Positions 4,668-10,165 of a stretch of 10,165 nucleotides of DNA are shown here, in pieces (the first letter of the stretch is position 1; every line of letters begins with the position of its first letter). The stretch is from positions 1 through 10,165 of the forward strand of contig CASTMW010000053.1 in assembly GCA_949450265.1 (NCBI GenBank). The letters run 5' to 3'. The position numbers and the translations under genes were made by a program. Under the pieces are notes generated by a model. That model was not told where the DNA came from and ran no database searches. It saw nothing but the letters and a program-made list of their open reading frames with translations. This DNA is from an uncultured Eggerthellaceae bacterium. GTDB taxonomy: Bacteria; Actinomycetota; Coriobacteriia; Coriobacteriales; Eggerthellaceae.

Positions 4668-6248
4668 TTACTCCATGGGAGTGGCGCCCAGGAACACCAG
4701 ACCGGTGGTGCTGATAGGAGCGAAGTCCTCCAGCTTCTCCACATAGTAGCCCGTGGAGACCTCTTGATGGAATAGCGGGTAGATGGGCACTTCGTCCGCG
4801 ATCAGATCGAAGCACTCGTTCCAGATCTCCTGCTGCTTGGTGACGTCGGCCTCTTCGCGAGCGCTCTGCAGCTTCTCCTGCAAAGTGGTCCACTCCGCGG
4901 TGCCCTTCCAGCAGCTGCGACCTTGGGTCCACACGTTGTCGCCATACCACCAGGTCATCAGCAGGTCGGGGTCGTTGCCGAAGCAGCTCGGATCACCGGA
5001 AGTCAGCATAACATCGTAGGGCAGAACGTCATCAGAAGGAGCCAAAGAAGCCCAGTCGATTGCAACCTCATTAATCGTAACGTCAACACCCACTGCAGCA
5101 AGATCTTCTTTGATTTGTGCGGCCAAAGAGGATACCCATGTATTGTTGACCATCAATTCACAAGACAAGCTTTCTTGGCCCGCATCTGCCAACAGGCTCT
5201 TTGCCTTAGCAGTGTCGTAGGTGTACACCGTGGAAGCGCGATGGTAGTTCGCATAACTCTCCGGCAGGAAGCTGGTCGCAGCGGCGGCATGGCCATCAAG
5301 CTGGTTAGAAATCAACTTATCCATGTCGATAGCATAGTAGAACGCCTGGCGAACGCGCTTGTCATCGAACGGTGCCTTCTTTGTATTGAACATAAAGAAG
5401 GGAAGGGTAAAGCTTGGAACGTCTTCTACTGTAGCTCCCGCATTGGAAACCTGATCCGCATTTGCTGCAGGAACATTGGTAATAGCCTGCACGCTTCCAT
5501 CAGTAATAGCCGTAATACGAGAGGTGTCATCTTTTAGGACATTCCAATCCATCTCGTCGCAGGTGGCCGGATACTGGCCGTTGTAGTTCTCATTGGGCTT
5601 GAAGGTGATATGACCACCGTCATCGCCATTAATCGTATCGTACTTCCACGGACCAGATCCGATGGGCATCTTCGCCAAATCATCCTCAGTCAAATTAGCT
5701 GGGAAAATCTTTGCAACTGCAAGACGGCCTTTCAACAGCGAGGCGAAGGGATACTTCAGCACAAAGGTGACCGTAGTGGCATCCTTAGCAGCTACAGAAT
5801 CAATAAAGGATAGGAACGCACCATAGGTGTCGTTTGCCATATTTGCCTCAAAAGAAGCGACTACGTCATCAGCTGTTACGTCTGCACCATCGGAGAACTT
5901 AGCACCGTCGCGCAAAGTTACTTCATATTCTGTCGCAGAAATTTGTACAGGATCACCGTTGGCTAACGCAGGATATGTGGTGTAATCATGCAAGTCGAGT
6001 TCATATAGACCCTCAAAAACATGCCATGTTGCAGCAAGAATCAATGCGGAACTACAACCAACGGGAGTGTACTGAGTGCTCGAATAATTAAGCGCAGCAG
6101 TGATCGATGCTGCCGGGGCGCCAGCAGAAGCGGCGCTGCTACTGGACGAAGCGTTGCTGCTGCAACCGCTCATCGCCAGCGCAGCGACGGCGCCGGTTGC
6201 TGCGGTGCCCGCAAGGAAACCGCGGCGTGTTAGATTGGGCTGTTCCAT
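4668..6248 (-). CDS. Family-5 extracellular solute-binding lipoprotein of an ABC importer (Tat signal)
   Basis: A substrate-binding protein of the peptide/nickel (SBP_bac_5, DppA/OppA-like) class, 526 aa. The N-terminus has a twin-arginine motif (TRRGFLAG, residues 7-14), a hydrophobic stretch and a lipobox AMSGC with the lipidated Cys at 29. A Ser/Ala-rich tether (30-48) follows. The family signature FSDGADVTADDVVASFEA spans about 118-135. Export by Tat and anchoring to the outer face of the membrane are inferred from these motifs. The start at 6248 is supported by AAAGGAG about 7 nt upstream and by the signal peptide; an upstream in-frame ATG at 6314 would add 22 Arg-rich residues before the signal. 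No permease or ATPase gene is adjacent, so its partner transporter must lie elsewhere. The ligand (oligopeptide, nickel or other) cannot be told. The central part of the gene is markedly lower in GC than its ends. Confidence 0.9.
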   Translation of the reverse strand: MEQPNLTRRGFLAGTAATGAVAALAMSGCSSNASSSSSAASAGAPAASITAALNYSSTQYTPVGCSSALILAATWHVFEGLYELDLHDYTTYPALANGDPVQISATEYEVTLRDGAKFSDGADVTADDVVASFEANMANDTYGAFLSFIDSVAAKDATTVTFVLKYPFASLLKGRLAVAKIFPANLTEDDLAKMPIGSGPWKYDTINGDDGGHITFKPNENYNGQYPATCDEMDWNVLKDDTSRITAITDGSVQAITNVPAANADQVSNAGATVEDVPSFTLPFFMFNTKKAPFDDKRVRQAFYYAIDMDKLISNQLDGHAAAATSFLPESYANYHRASTVYTYDTAKAKSLLADAGQESLSCELMVNNTWVSSLAAQIKEDLAAVGVDVTINEVAIDWASLAPSDDVLPYDVMLTSGDPSCFGNDPDLLMTWWYGDNVWTQGRSCWKGTAEWTTLQEKLQSAREEADVTKQQEIWNECFDLIADEVPIYPLFHQEVSTGYYVEKLEDFAPISTTGLVFLGATPME

Positions 6249-6268
6249 AGGTTTGCTCCTTTGGTCTG

Positions 6269-6284
6269 CGGGGCGCATGCCCCG
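6269..6284 (-). repeat. Short GC-rich hairpin in the 5' leader of the solute-binding protein gene
   Basis: CGGGGC (6269-6274) and GCCCCG (6279-6284) form a 6-bp stem around the tetraloop GCAT. It lies 7 nt upstream of the Shine-Dalgarno (6262-6256) in the predicted mRNA leader. It could stabilise the message or tune initiation; this is speculation. Confidence 0.4.
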
Positions 6285-6322
6285 ACTGCGGCGCGATTCC
6301 TTACGCGCGCGCATTTGGTCTT

Positions 6323-6351
6323 ATTATCCTTCATATATATGTGGAAATCAC
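6323..6351 (-). promoter_or_regulatory. Putative promoter of the solute-binding protein gene
   Basis: On the minus strand GTGATT (6351-6346) and GATAAT (6328-6323) are separated by 17 bp. The -10 matches consensus at 5 of 6 positions and the -35 at 3 of 6. It would give a leader of about 68 nt. It is the best-spaced candidate in the AT-rich block, but other pairings are possible. Confidence 0.4.
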
Positions 6352-6355
6352 TGAG

Positions 6356-6385
6356 TTTAGGTATCAATTTGGTACAAACTATTAT
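6356..6385 (+). promoter_or_regulatory. Putative promoter of the por operon
   Basis: TTTAGG (6356-6361) and TATTAT (6380-6385) are separated by 18 bp; the -10 matches consensus at 5 of 6 positions, the -35 only at 3. Transcription would begin near 6392, leaving an untranslated leader of about 190 nt. A promoter closer to porC is not evident in the GC-rich stretch 6420-6575. Confidence 0.3.
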
Positions 6386-6581
6386 CCTATTTTGCGAATA
6401 ATACAGAGTCTGCTGTCACCGCCGCCGATACCGCTCGCGCGAGGTGAACGGCAACGGCGTTCCCGTTCACACCTTTTCCGTGGCGCAACCGTGTGCTTTC
6501 GCCGTCATGCGCCTGCATCATCAAAGGCGCTTGCTAACATGGGATGCGCAAGATCCCCGTCCCGTGACCGAGAGGAGAGGA

Positions 6582-7157
6582 ATGTCAGAGCTGATCGAGA
6601 TCCGGTGGCACGCGCGAGCTGGCCAAGGCGCGGTGACCGCCGCGAAACTGGTAGCCGACACTGCGCTTCTGCAGGGTGCCTACATCCAGGCTATGCCGGA
6701 ATACGGCCCTGAGCGCACAGGCGCGCCGCTGAAGGCTTACACCCGTGTGAGCGACGCACCCATCGAGGTGCACAACACTATCGTGAACCCCCACATCGTG
6801 GTGGTGCTGGACGATACGCTGCTCGATTCGGTGGATGTGACCGAAGGCATCAAGGATGACGGCACGGTGATCCTGAACACCGAGATGACCGCCACTGAGG
6901 CCCAGGCGCGCTTGGGCGTGCCCGCTGGCGTGAAGGTGGCCGTAGTGGATGCCAGCGGCATCGCCATCGACACCATCGGGCGCGACATCCCTAACACGCC
7001 CATCGTGGGCGCGCTTGCCAAGGTGACCGGCGTGGTGCCCGTCGACCTAGTGAAGGAGCGCCTGACCGAGACGTTCGGCAAGAAGTTCAGCCAAGAGATG
7101 ATCGACGCGAACCTCCGTTCGGTGGACCGCGCCTATGAGGAGGTGCAGACCGCATGA
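6582..7157 (+). CDS. porC: 2-oxoacid:ferredoxin oxidoreductase, gamma subunit (PorC type)
   Basis: Gamma subunit of a four-subunit enzyme that oxidatively decarboxylates a 2-oxoacid such as pyruvate to acyl-CoA with ferredoxin reduction, or runs in reverse. At 191 aa it has the usual PorC length. The N-terminal RWHARAGQGAVTAAKLVA (about 8-25) corresponds to the family's RWHGRGGQGAVTAA motif, and PEYGPERTGAPLKAYTR (about 39-55) to the FG.ERRGAPV.A.TR motif. The start is fixed by GAGAGGAGAGGA immediately upstream of ATG 6582. It is the first gene of the operon and overlaps porD by 4 nt (ATGA). Cytoplasmic. Pyruvate is the most likely substrate from gene order, but the 2-oxoisovalerate (Vor) enzymes share this architecture and cannot be excluded. 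Confidence 0.9.
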   Translation: MSELIEIRWHARAGQGAVTAAKLVADTALLQGAYIQAMPEYGPERTGAPLKAYTRVSDAPIEVHNTIVNPHIVVVLDDTLLDSVDVTEGIKDDGTVILNTEMTATEAQARLGVPAGVKVAVVDASGIAIDTIGRDIPNTPIVGALAKVTGVVPVDLVKERLTETFGKKFSQEMIDANLRSVDRAYEEVQTA

Positions 7158-7468
7158 AGATGCCCGAGCTAGACCGCTTCGAGGACTGGGCGCCCGAAGA
7201 GTTCCCGAAAGGCTACCTGTGCAATGCAGGCACGTCGGTGGAATATATCACCGGCGGCTGGCGCAGCATGCGCCCGGTGTGGGACGCCGACAAATGCACC
7301 AACTGCATGATGTGCTGGGTGGTGTGCCCCGATTCGTCCATCAAGGTGGCCGACGAGGCCATGACCGGCATAGATTACGACCATTGCAAGGGCTGCGGCG
7401 TCTGCGTGCACGAGTGCCGCTTCGGCGCCCTGGAGTTCATCCGCGAAGATGAAGCGGAGGTGGCATAG
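7154..7468 (+). CDS. porD: 2-oxoacid:ferredoxin oxidoreductase, delta subunit (2[4Fe-4S] ferredoxin, PorD type)
   Basis: Ferredoxin-like subunit of 104 aa that carries electrons from the catalytic subunits to external ferredoxin. Two [4Fe-4S] motifs are complete: CTNCMMCWVVCP (C48, C51, C54, C58) and CKGCGVCVHEC (C78, C81, C84, C88). The second cluster is followed by Arg rather than the customary Pro. GGWRSMRPVWDADKC before the first cluster is a characteristic PorD segment. The ATG overlaps the porC stop (ATGA), and GGAGG lies 10 nt upstream inside porC. The stop TAG directly abuts the porA start, so the genes are probably translationally coupled. Confidence 0.92.
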   Translation: MKMPELDRFEDWAPEEFPKGYLCNAGTSVEYITGGWRSMRPVWDADKCTNCMMCWVVCPDSSIKVADEAMTGIDYDHCKGCGVCVHECRFGALEFIREDEAEVA

Positions 7469-8686
7469 ATGACAGCGACCAAACCGTTCTCCGCAACGGG
7501 CAACCAGATGATCGCCGAGGCCATGCGCCAGGCCGATCCCGACGTGATGGCGGCCTATCCCATCACCCCTCAGACGACCATCGTCGAGAACTACGCGAAG
7601 TTCGTGGCTAACGGCGCGGTGACCACCGAATTCGTCACCGTGGAAAGCGAGCATTCCGCCATGAGCGCCTGCGTGGGCGCCTCAGCCGCCGGTGCGCGCG
7701 TGGCAACCGCCACCGCCAGCCAAGGCCTAGCGCTGATGTGGGAGGAACTGTTCATCGCGGCAGGCATGCGCCTTCCCATCGTGATGGCCAACGCCAACCG
7801 CGCGCTGTCGGCCCCCATCAACATCCACGGCGACCACTCCGACGTGATGGGCGCACGCGATACCGGCTGGATCCTGCTGTTCGCTGAAACGGCACAAGAA
7901 GCCTACGACAACACCGTCATCAGCTTCCCCATCGCCGAGGACCCCGACGTGCAGTTGCCGGTCATGACCACGCTGGACGGCTTCATCACCAGCCATGCCA
8001 TGGAGCGCTGCGTGATGGAGGATGACGAGACGGTGCGCTCGTTCGTGGGCGACTATGCGCCTGCGAACGGCCTGCTGACCAGCCCCACCCCTCTGGGCGC
8101 GGGCATGTTCGCCAACGGCGACAGCTACATGAAGAGCCGCTACATGTTGCGGCACGCCATTCAGGATTCGCTGCCGGTCATCGAGCGCGTGGGCAAAGCG
8201 TGGGCTGACACGTGCGGCCGCCCCTTCGACGTGGTGGATGCGTGGGAGTGCGACGATGCCGAGCTGATCGTGGTGGTGCTGGGTAGCGCTGCGGGCAACG
8301 TGCGCCACATCGCGCGCGAGCTGCGGGCTGCGGGCAAGAAGGTGGGCGTCGTGCGCCCGCGCGTGTACCGCCCCTTCCCCGTGAAGCAGATCGCGGAGGC
8401 ATGCAAGGGCGCGAAGGCTATCGCCATCATGGACCGCGCCGACAGCCTAGGCGGCCAGTACGGCCCGCTGGCTGTTGACGTGCTGGGCGCGCTGGCCTCG
8501 GCGGGGCAGAGCGCTCCGTTCCACAACTACATCTACGGTCTGGGCGGCAACGACCTGACCAACGATCTGGTCCATAAGGTATTCGACGACCTGGAGAAGC
8601 TGGCCGATGGCAGCCTTGGCACCGGCGGCACCAGCTATCTGGGCATGCAGGAAGCGGAAGGAGCGCAGAACATATGGCTGGGTTAA
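7469..8686 (+). CDS. porA: 2-oxoacid:ferredoxin oxidoreductase, alpha subunit (PorA type)
   Basis: Alpha subunit, 405 aa, normal for PorA/VorA, carrying the TPP pyrimidine-binding domain I and the transketolase C-terminal-like domain II. YPITPQT (30-36), VESEHSAM (58-65) and NANRALSAP (108-116) match the family. T33, E61 and R111 are the likely counterparts of the active-site Thr, Glu and Arg of single-chain PFOR. INIHGDHSDVMGARDTGW (about 117-134) is another conserved block. GGAGG at 7456-7460 precedes ATG by 8 nt, inside the end of porD. The 3' end overlaps porB by 13 nt. The sequence looks equally close to pyruvate and branched-chain 2-oxoacid enzymes as far as I can judge by eye. Confidence 0.92.
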   Translation: MTATKPFSATGNQMIAEAMRQADPDVMAAYPITPQTTIVENYAKFVANGAVTTEFVTVESEHSAMSACVGASAAGARVATATASQGLALMWEELFIAAGMRLPIVMANANRALSAPINIHGDHSDVMGARDTGWILLFAETAQEAYDNTVISFPIAEDPDVQLPVMTTLDGFITSHAMERCVMEDDETVRSFVGDYAPANGLLTSPTPLGAGMFANGDSYMKSRYMLRHAIQDSLPVIERVGKAWADTCGRPFDVVDAWECDDAELIVVVLGSAAGNVRHIARELRAAGKKVGVVRPRVYRPFPVKQIAEACKGAKAIAIMDRADSLGGQYGPLAVDVLGALASAGQSAPFHNYIYGLGGNDLTNDLVHKVFDDLEKLADGSLGTGGTSYLGMQEAEGAQNIWLG

Positions 8687-9636
8687 AGGAACTTTCGCGC
8701 AAGCCGGAGAAGCTGGCTCCGGGGCATCGCCTGTGCGGCGGCTGCGGCGCTTCCATGGCGGTGCGCCAGGTCATGATGGGCCTGCCCGACGATGTGGAGC
8801 CCGTGGTGGGCTGCGCCACCGGCTGCCTTGAGGTGTCCACCACCATCTACCCCTACGATTCGTGGAACGTGCCGTTCGTGCACAACGCCTTCGAGAACGC
8901 CGCGGCCACCGTGTCGGGCGTGGAAGCTGCCTTCAAGGGCATGCAGCGCGCGGGCAAGATACCGGCTGACAAGAAGATGAAGTTCGTCGCGTTCGGTGGC
9001 GACGGCGGCACCTATGATATCGGTCTACAGAGTCTGTCGGGTGCCATGGAGCGCGGGCATGACATGGTGTACGTGTGCTATGACAACGGCGCCTACATGA
9101 ACACCGGCATCCAGCGCTCATCGGCCACGCCGAAGGGCGCCTGGGCCACCACCGCCGAAGTGGGCAAGGACCAGCAGGGCAAGCAGCAGGTGCGCAAGGA
9201 CCTGACGTCCATCATCGCCGCGCACGGCGTGCCCTATGTGGCGCAGTCCACCGTGGGCCATTGGAAGGACCTGGTGTCGAAGGCCGAGAAGGCGTTCGCC
9301 GTGGATGGTCCCGCGTTCCTGAACGTGCTGTCCCCCTGCCCGCGCGGCTGGCGCATCGGCAGCGACGAGACCGCGCAGATCTGCCGGTGGGCTGTGGACA
9401 CGAAGTTCTGGCCGCTGTTCGAGGTGGAGAACGGTGTGTGGAAGCTGACGCCGGTGCGCGAGAAGAACCTGAAGCCGCTGGAGGATTACCTGCGTCCGCA
9501 GGGTCGCTTCAAGCACCTGTTCAAGCCGGAGAACGCGCACATCATCGAAGAGATGAAGGCCGACGTGGATGCCTACTGGGCGTACCTGGAAGGCCGTGTG
9601 GAAAGTAGCAAGGACGCCACCAGCCCCATCGAATGA
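8674..9636 (+). CDS. porB: 2-oxoacid:ferredoxin oxidoreductase, beta subunit (PorB type, TPP and [4Fe-4S] binding)
   Basis: Catalytic beta subunit, 320 aa, binding the TPP diphosphate-Mg site and one [4Fe-4S] cluster. The TPP motif is GDGGTYDIG (109-117) followed by YDNGAYMNTGIQRS (136-149). Cluster cysteines are probably C21 and C24 in LCGGCGAS, one of C47/C51 in GCATGC, and C222 in SPCPRGW. ATG 8674 lies inside the end of porA with AAGGAG 10 nt upstream, indicating translational coupling. It is the last gene of the operon; a strong terminator follows 66 nt past its stop. Order gamma-delta-alpha-beta matches the porCDAB arrangement of many anaerobic bacteria and archaea. Substrate is inferred as pyruvate, with 2-oxoisovalerate as the alternative. 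Confidence 0.92.
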   Translation: MAGLKELSRKPEKLAPGHRLCGGCGASMAVRQVMMGLPDDVEPVVGCATGCLEVSTTIYPYDSWNVPFVHNAFENAAATVSGVEAAFKGMQRAGKIPADKKMKFVAFGGDGGTYDIGLQSLSGAMERGHDMVYVCYDNGAYMNTGIQRSSATPKGAWATTAEVGKDQQGKQQVRKDLTSIIAAHGVPYVAQSTVGHWKDLVSKAEKAFAVDGPAFLNVLSPCPRGWRIGSDETAQICRWAVDTKFWPLFEVENGVWKLTPVREKNLKPLEDYLRPQGRFKHLFKPENAHIIEEMKADVDAYWAYLEGRVESSKDATSPIE

Positions 9637-9702
9637 TCGAAGGCGCGCGATGAGCTGAGCGGCGGGCGCTGATCAGCGGTCACGGGCAGCCTTCCGAACG
9701 TT

Positions 9703-9738
9703 GAACGACCCCGGTGCATCCGGGGTCGTTCTTTTTTT
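9703..9738 (+). terminator. Strong intrinsic terminator of the por operon
   Basis: GAACGACCCCGG (9703-9714) and CCGGGGTCGTTC (9720-9731) form a perfect 12-bp stem with the 5-nt loop TGCAT, followed by seven T (9732-9738). On the minus strand the stem is not followed by a T run, so it mainly serves the por operon and would work poorly for the metalloregulator gene ending at 9763. Confidence 0.95.
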
Positions 9739-9762
9739 GCAGCGCCATGTTGTGATGTTCGA

Positions 9763-10164
9763 TCAAATGCCCATCTTCTCGATGAACGCCAGCCACTTCT
9801 GGAAAGAGTCGTCACTGATGGCATGCTCCATCAGGCAGGCCTCCTCTTCGGCAACGGCGGCATCGATCCCCAGGCCCTTGTGCAGGAACAGCGTGAGCGC
9901 GTGATGGCGATCGAGTACCTTGCTGCCATATTCGCGGCCTTCGGCGGTCAGCGTGATATCGCCATAATGTGGCTGCGTGGCCAGGCCCTTCTCCTTGAGT
10001 ACCGAGATAGCTTTGCTGACCGATGCCTTCGATACACCCATCTTGGCAGCCACATCCACCGCGCGCACTGGGTTGGTAGCACCACCCAGCATGACGATGG
10101 CTTCCAGATAATCCTCGTGCGATTTCGAGACCTTATCCATGAGCGTGGTCAGGCTCCTATCCAT
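9763..10164 (-). CDS. DtxR/MntR-family metal-dependent transcriptional regulator
   Basis: A metal-responsive DNA-binding repressor, 133 aa, likely controlling iron or manganese uptake genes. SHEDYLEAI (15-23) is the family's N-terminal helix, and VRAVDVAAKMGVSKASVSKAISVLKEKGL (33-61) is the winged helix-turn-helix. A dimerisation helix with RHHALTLFL (86-94) follows, then EEEACLMEHAIS (106-117) with metal-ligand candidates C110, E113 and H114. There is no SH3-like third domain, so the size is that of MntR. The Cys at 110 corresponds to the iron-type DtxR/IdeR ligand rather than the Glu of MntR, so the metal is uncertain. The ATG at 10164 lies 2 nt from the window edge, so its Shine-Dalgarno and promoter are not visible; an alternative ATG at 10140 has GGAG 13 nt upstream, a poor spacing. 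The true start could also lie outside the window. Confidence 0.88.
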   Translation of the reverse strand: MDRSLTTLMDKVSKSHEDYLEAIVMLGGATNPVRAVDVAAKMGVSKASVSKAISVLKEKGLATQPHYGDITLTAEGREYGSKVLDRHHALTLFLHKGLGIDAAVAEEEACLMEHAISDDSFQKWLAFIEKMGI

Positions 10165-10165
10165 C

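Larger units (their letters stand above)
6249..6581. other. Divergent intergenic region between the solute-binding protein gene and the por operon
   Basis: This 333-bp gap contains no convincing gene. Its central part (about 6315-6405) is AT-rich and holds the candidate promoters of both flanking units. The left part is the 5' leader of the lipoprotein gene with a small hairpin, and the right part (about 6392-6581) would be a long leader of the por operon with two short stem-loops: GTGAACGG/CCGTTCAC (6444-6451 with 6463-6470) and GCGCCT/AGGCGC (6509-6514 with 6525-6530). The por reading frame stays open upstream to a GTG near 6444, but no Shine-Dalgarno supports a start there. No known riboswitch class was recognised. 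Confidence 0.6.

Noticed and set aside
3815..4744. Minus-strand ORF of 309 codons opposite trpB2
   Set aside because: It runs antisense to trpB2 and across the terminator hairpin and the end of the lipoprotein gene, with no recognisable motif. It is explained by GC-rich codon bias.
6249..6314. N-terminal extension of the lipoprotein to the ATG at 6314
   Set aside because: It would place 22 Arg-rich residues before a complete Tat signal peptide and lipobox. The start at 6248 has an excellent AAAGGAG.
1..10165. CRISPR arrays, tRNA genes, insertion sequences or phage genes
   Set aside because: No regularly spaced repeats, cloverleaf sequences with TTCRA arms, transposases or integrases were seen on either strand.

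Overview
The window is about 10 kb of high-GC bacterial chromosome (roughly 60-65% GC in most genes). The strict-anaerobe gene content (four-subunit 2-oxoacid:ferredoxin oxidoreductase, Tat-exported family-5 solute-binding lipoprotein, TrpB2-type tryptophan synthase) and the coding style suggest a gut actinobacterium of the Coriobacteriia, perhaps Eggerthellaceae. That placement is an inference; no taxonomic marker can be read directly.

Layout. At the left edge the minus strand carries a small SRP RNA gene (ffs), with a -10-like box and a perfect 14-bp inverted repeat upstream. Next, also on the minus strand, are an M20-family dipeptidase (298-1707) and a class I SAM methyltransferase (1846-2715). 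A divergent promoter region (about 2790-2830) separates the methyltransferase from a plus-strand unit made of a tryptophan-rich leader peptide, an intrinsic terminator and trpB2 (3092-4480). A hairpin between convergent genes follows. Then come a minus-strand solute-binding lipoprotein (4668-6248), a 333-bp divergent intergenic region, and the plus-strand operon porC-porD-porA-porB (6582-9636), which ends in a textbook terminator. The right edge holds a minus-strand DtxR/MntR-type metalloregulator.

The most interesting element is the leader of trpB2. It encodes a 27-29 residue peptide with three consecutive Trp codons close to its stop, followed by an 11-bp terminator hairpin with a T tract. 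A 10-bp antiterminator (2947-2956 with 2987-2996) is mutually exclusive with the terminator. The spacing fits classical ribosome-mediated attenuation: a ribosome stalled on the Trp codons leaves the antiterminator arm free, while one at the stop codon covers it. The controlled gene is a stand-alone trpB2 with no trpA or other trp gene in the window, which suggests Trp-responsive indole salvage.

The por genes form one tightly coupled operon (overlaps or abutting ends at each junction) for interconverting a 2-oxoacid and its acyl-CoA with ferredoxin. The lipoprotein gene is a GC mosaic: its core is about 45-52% GC, while both ends are about 63-65%.
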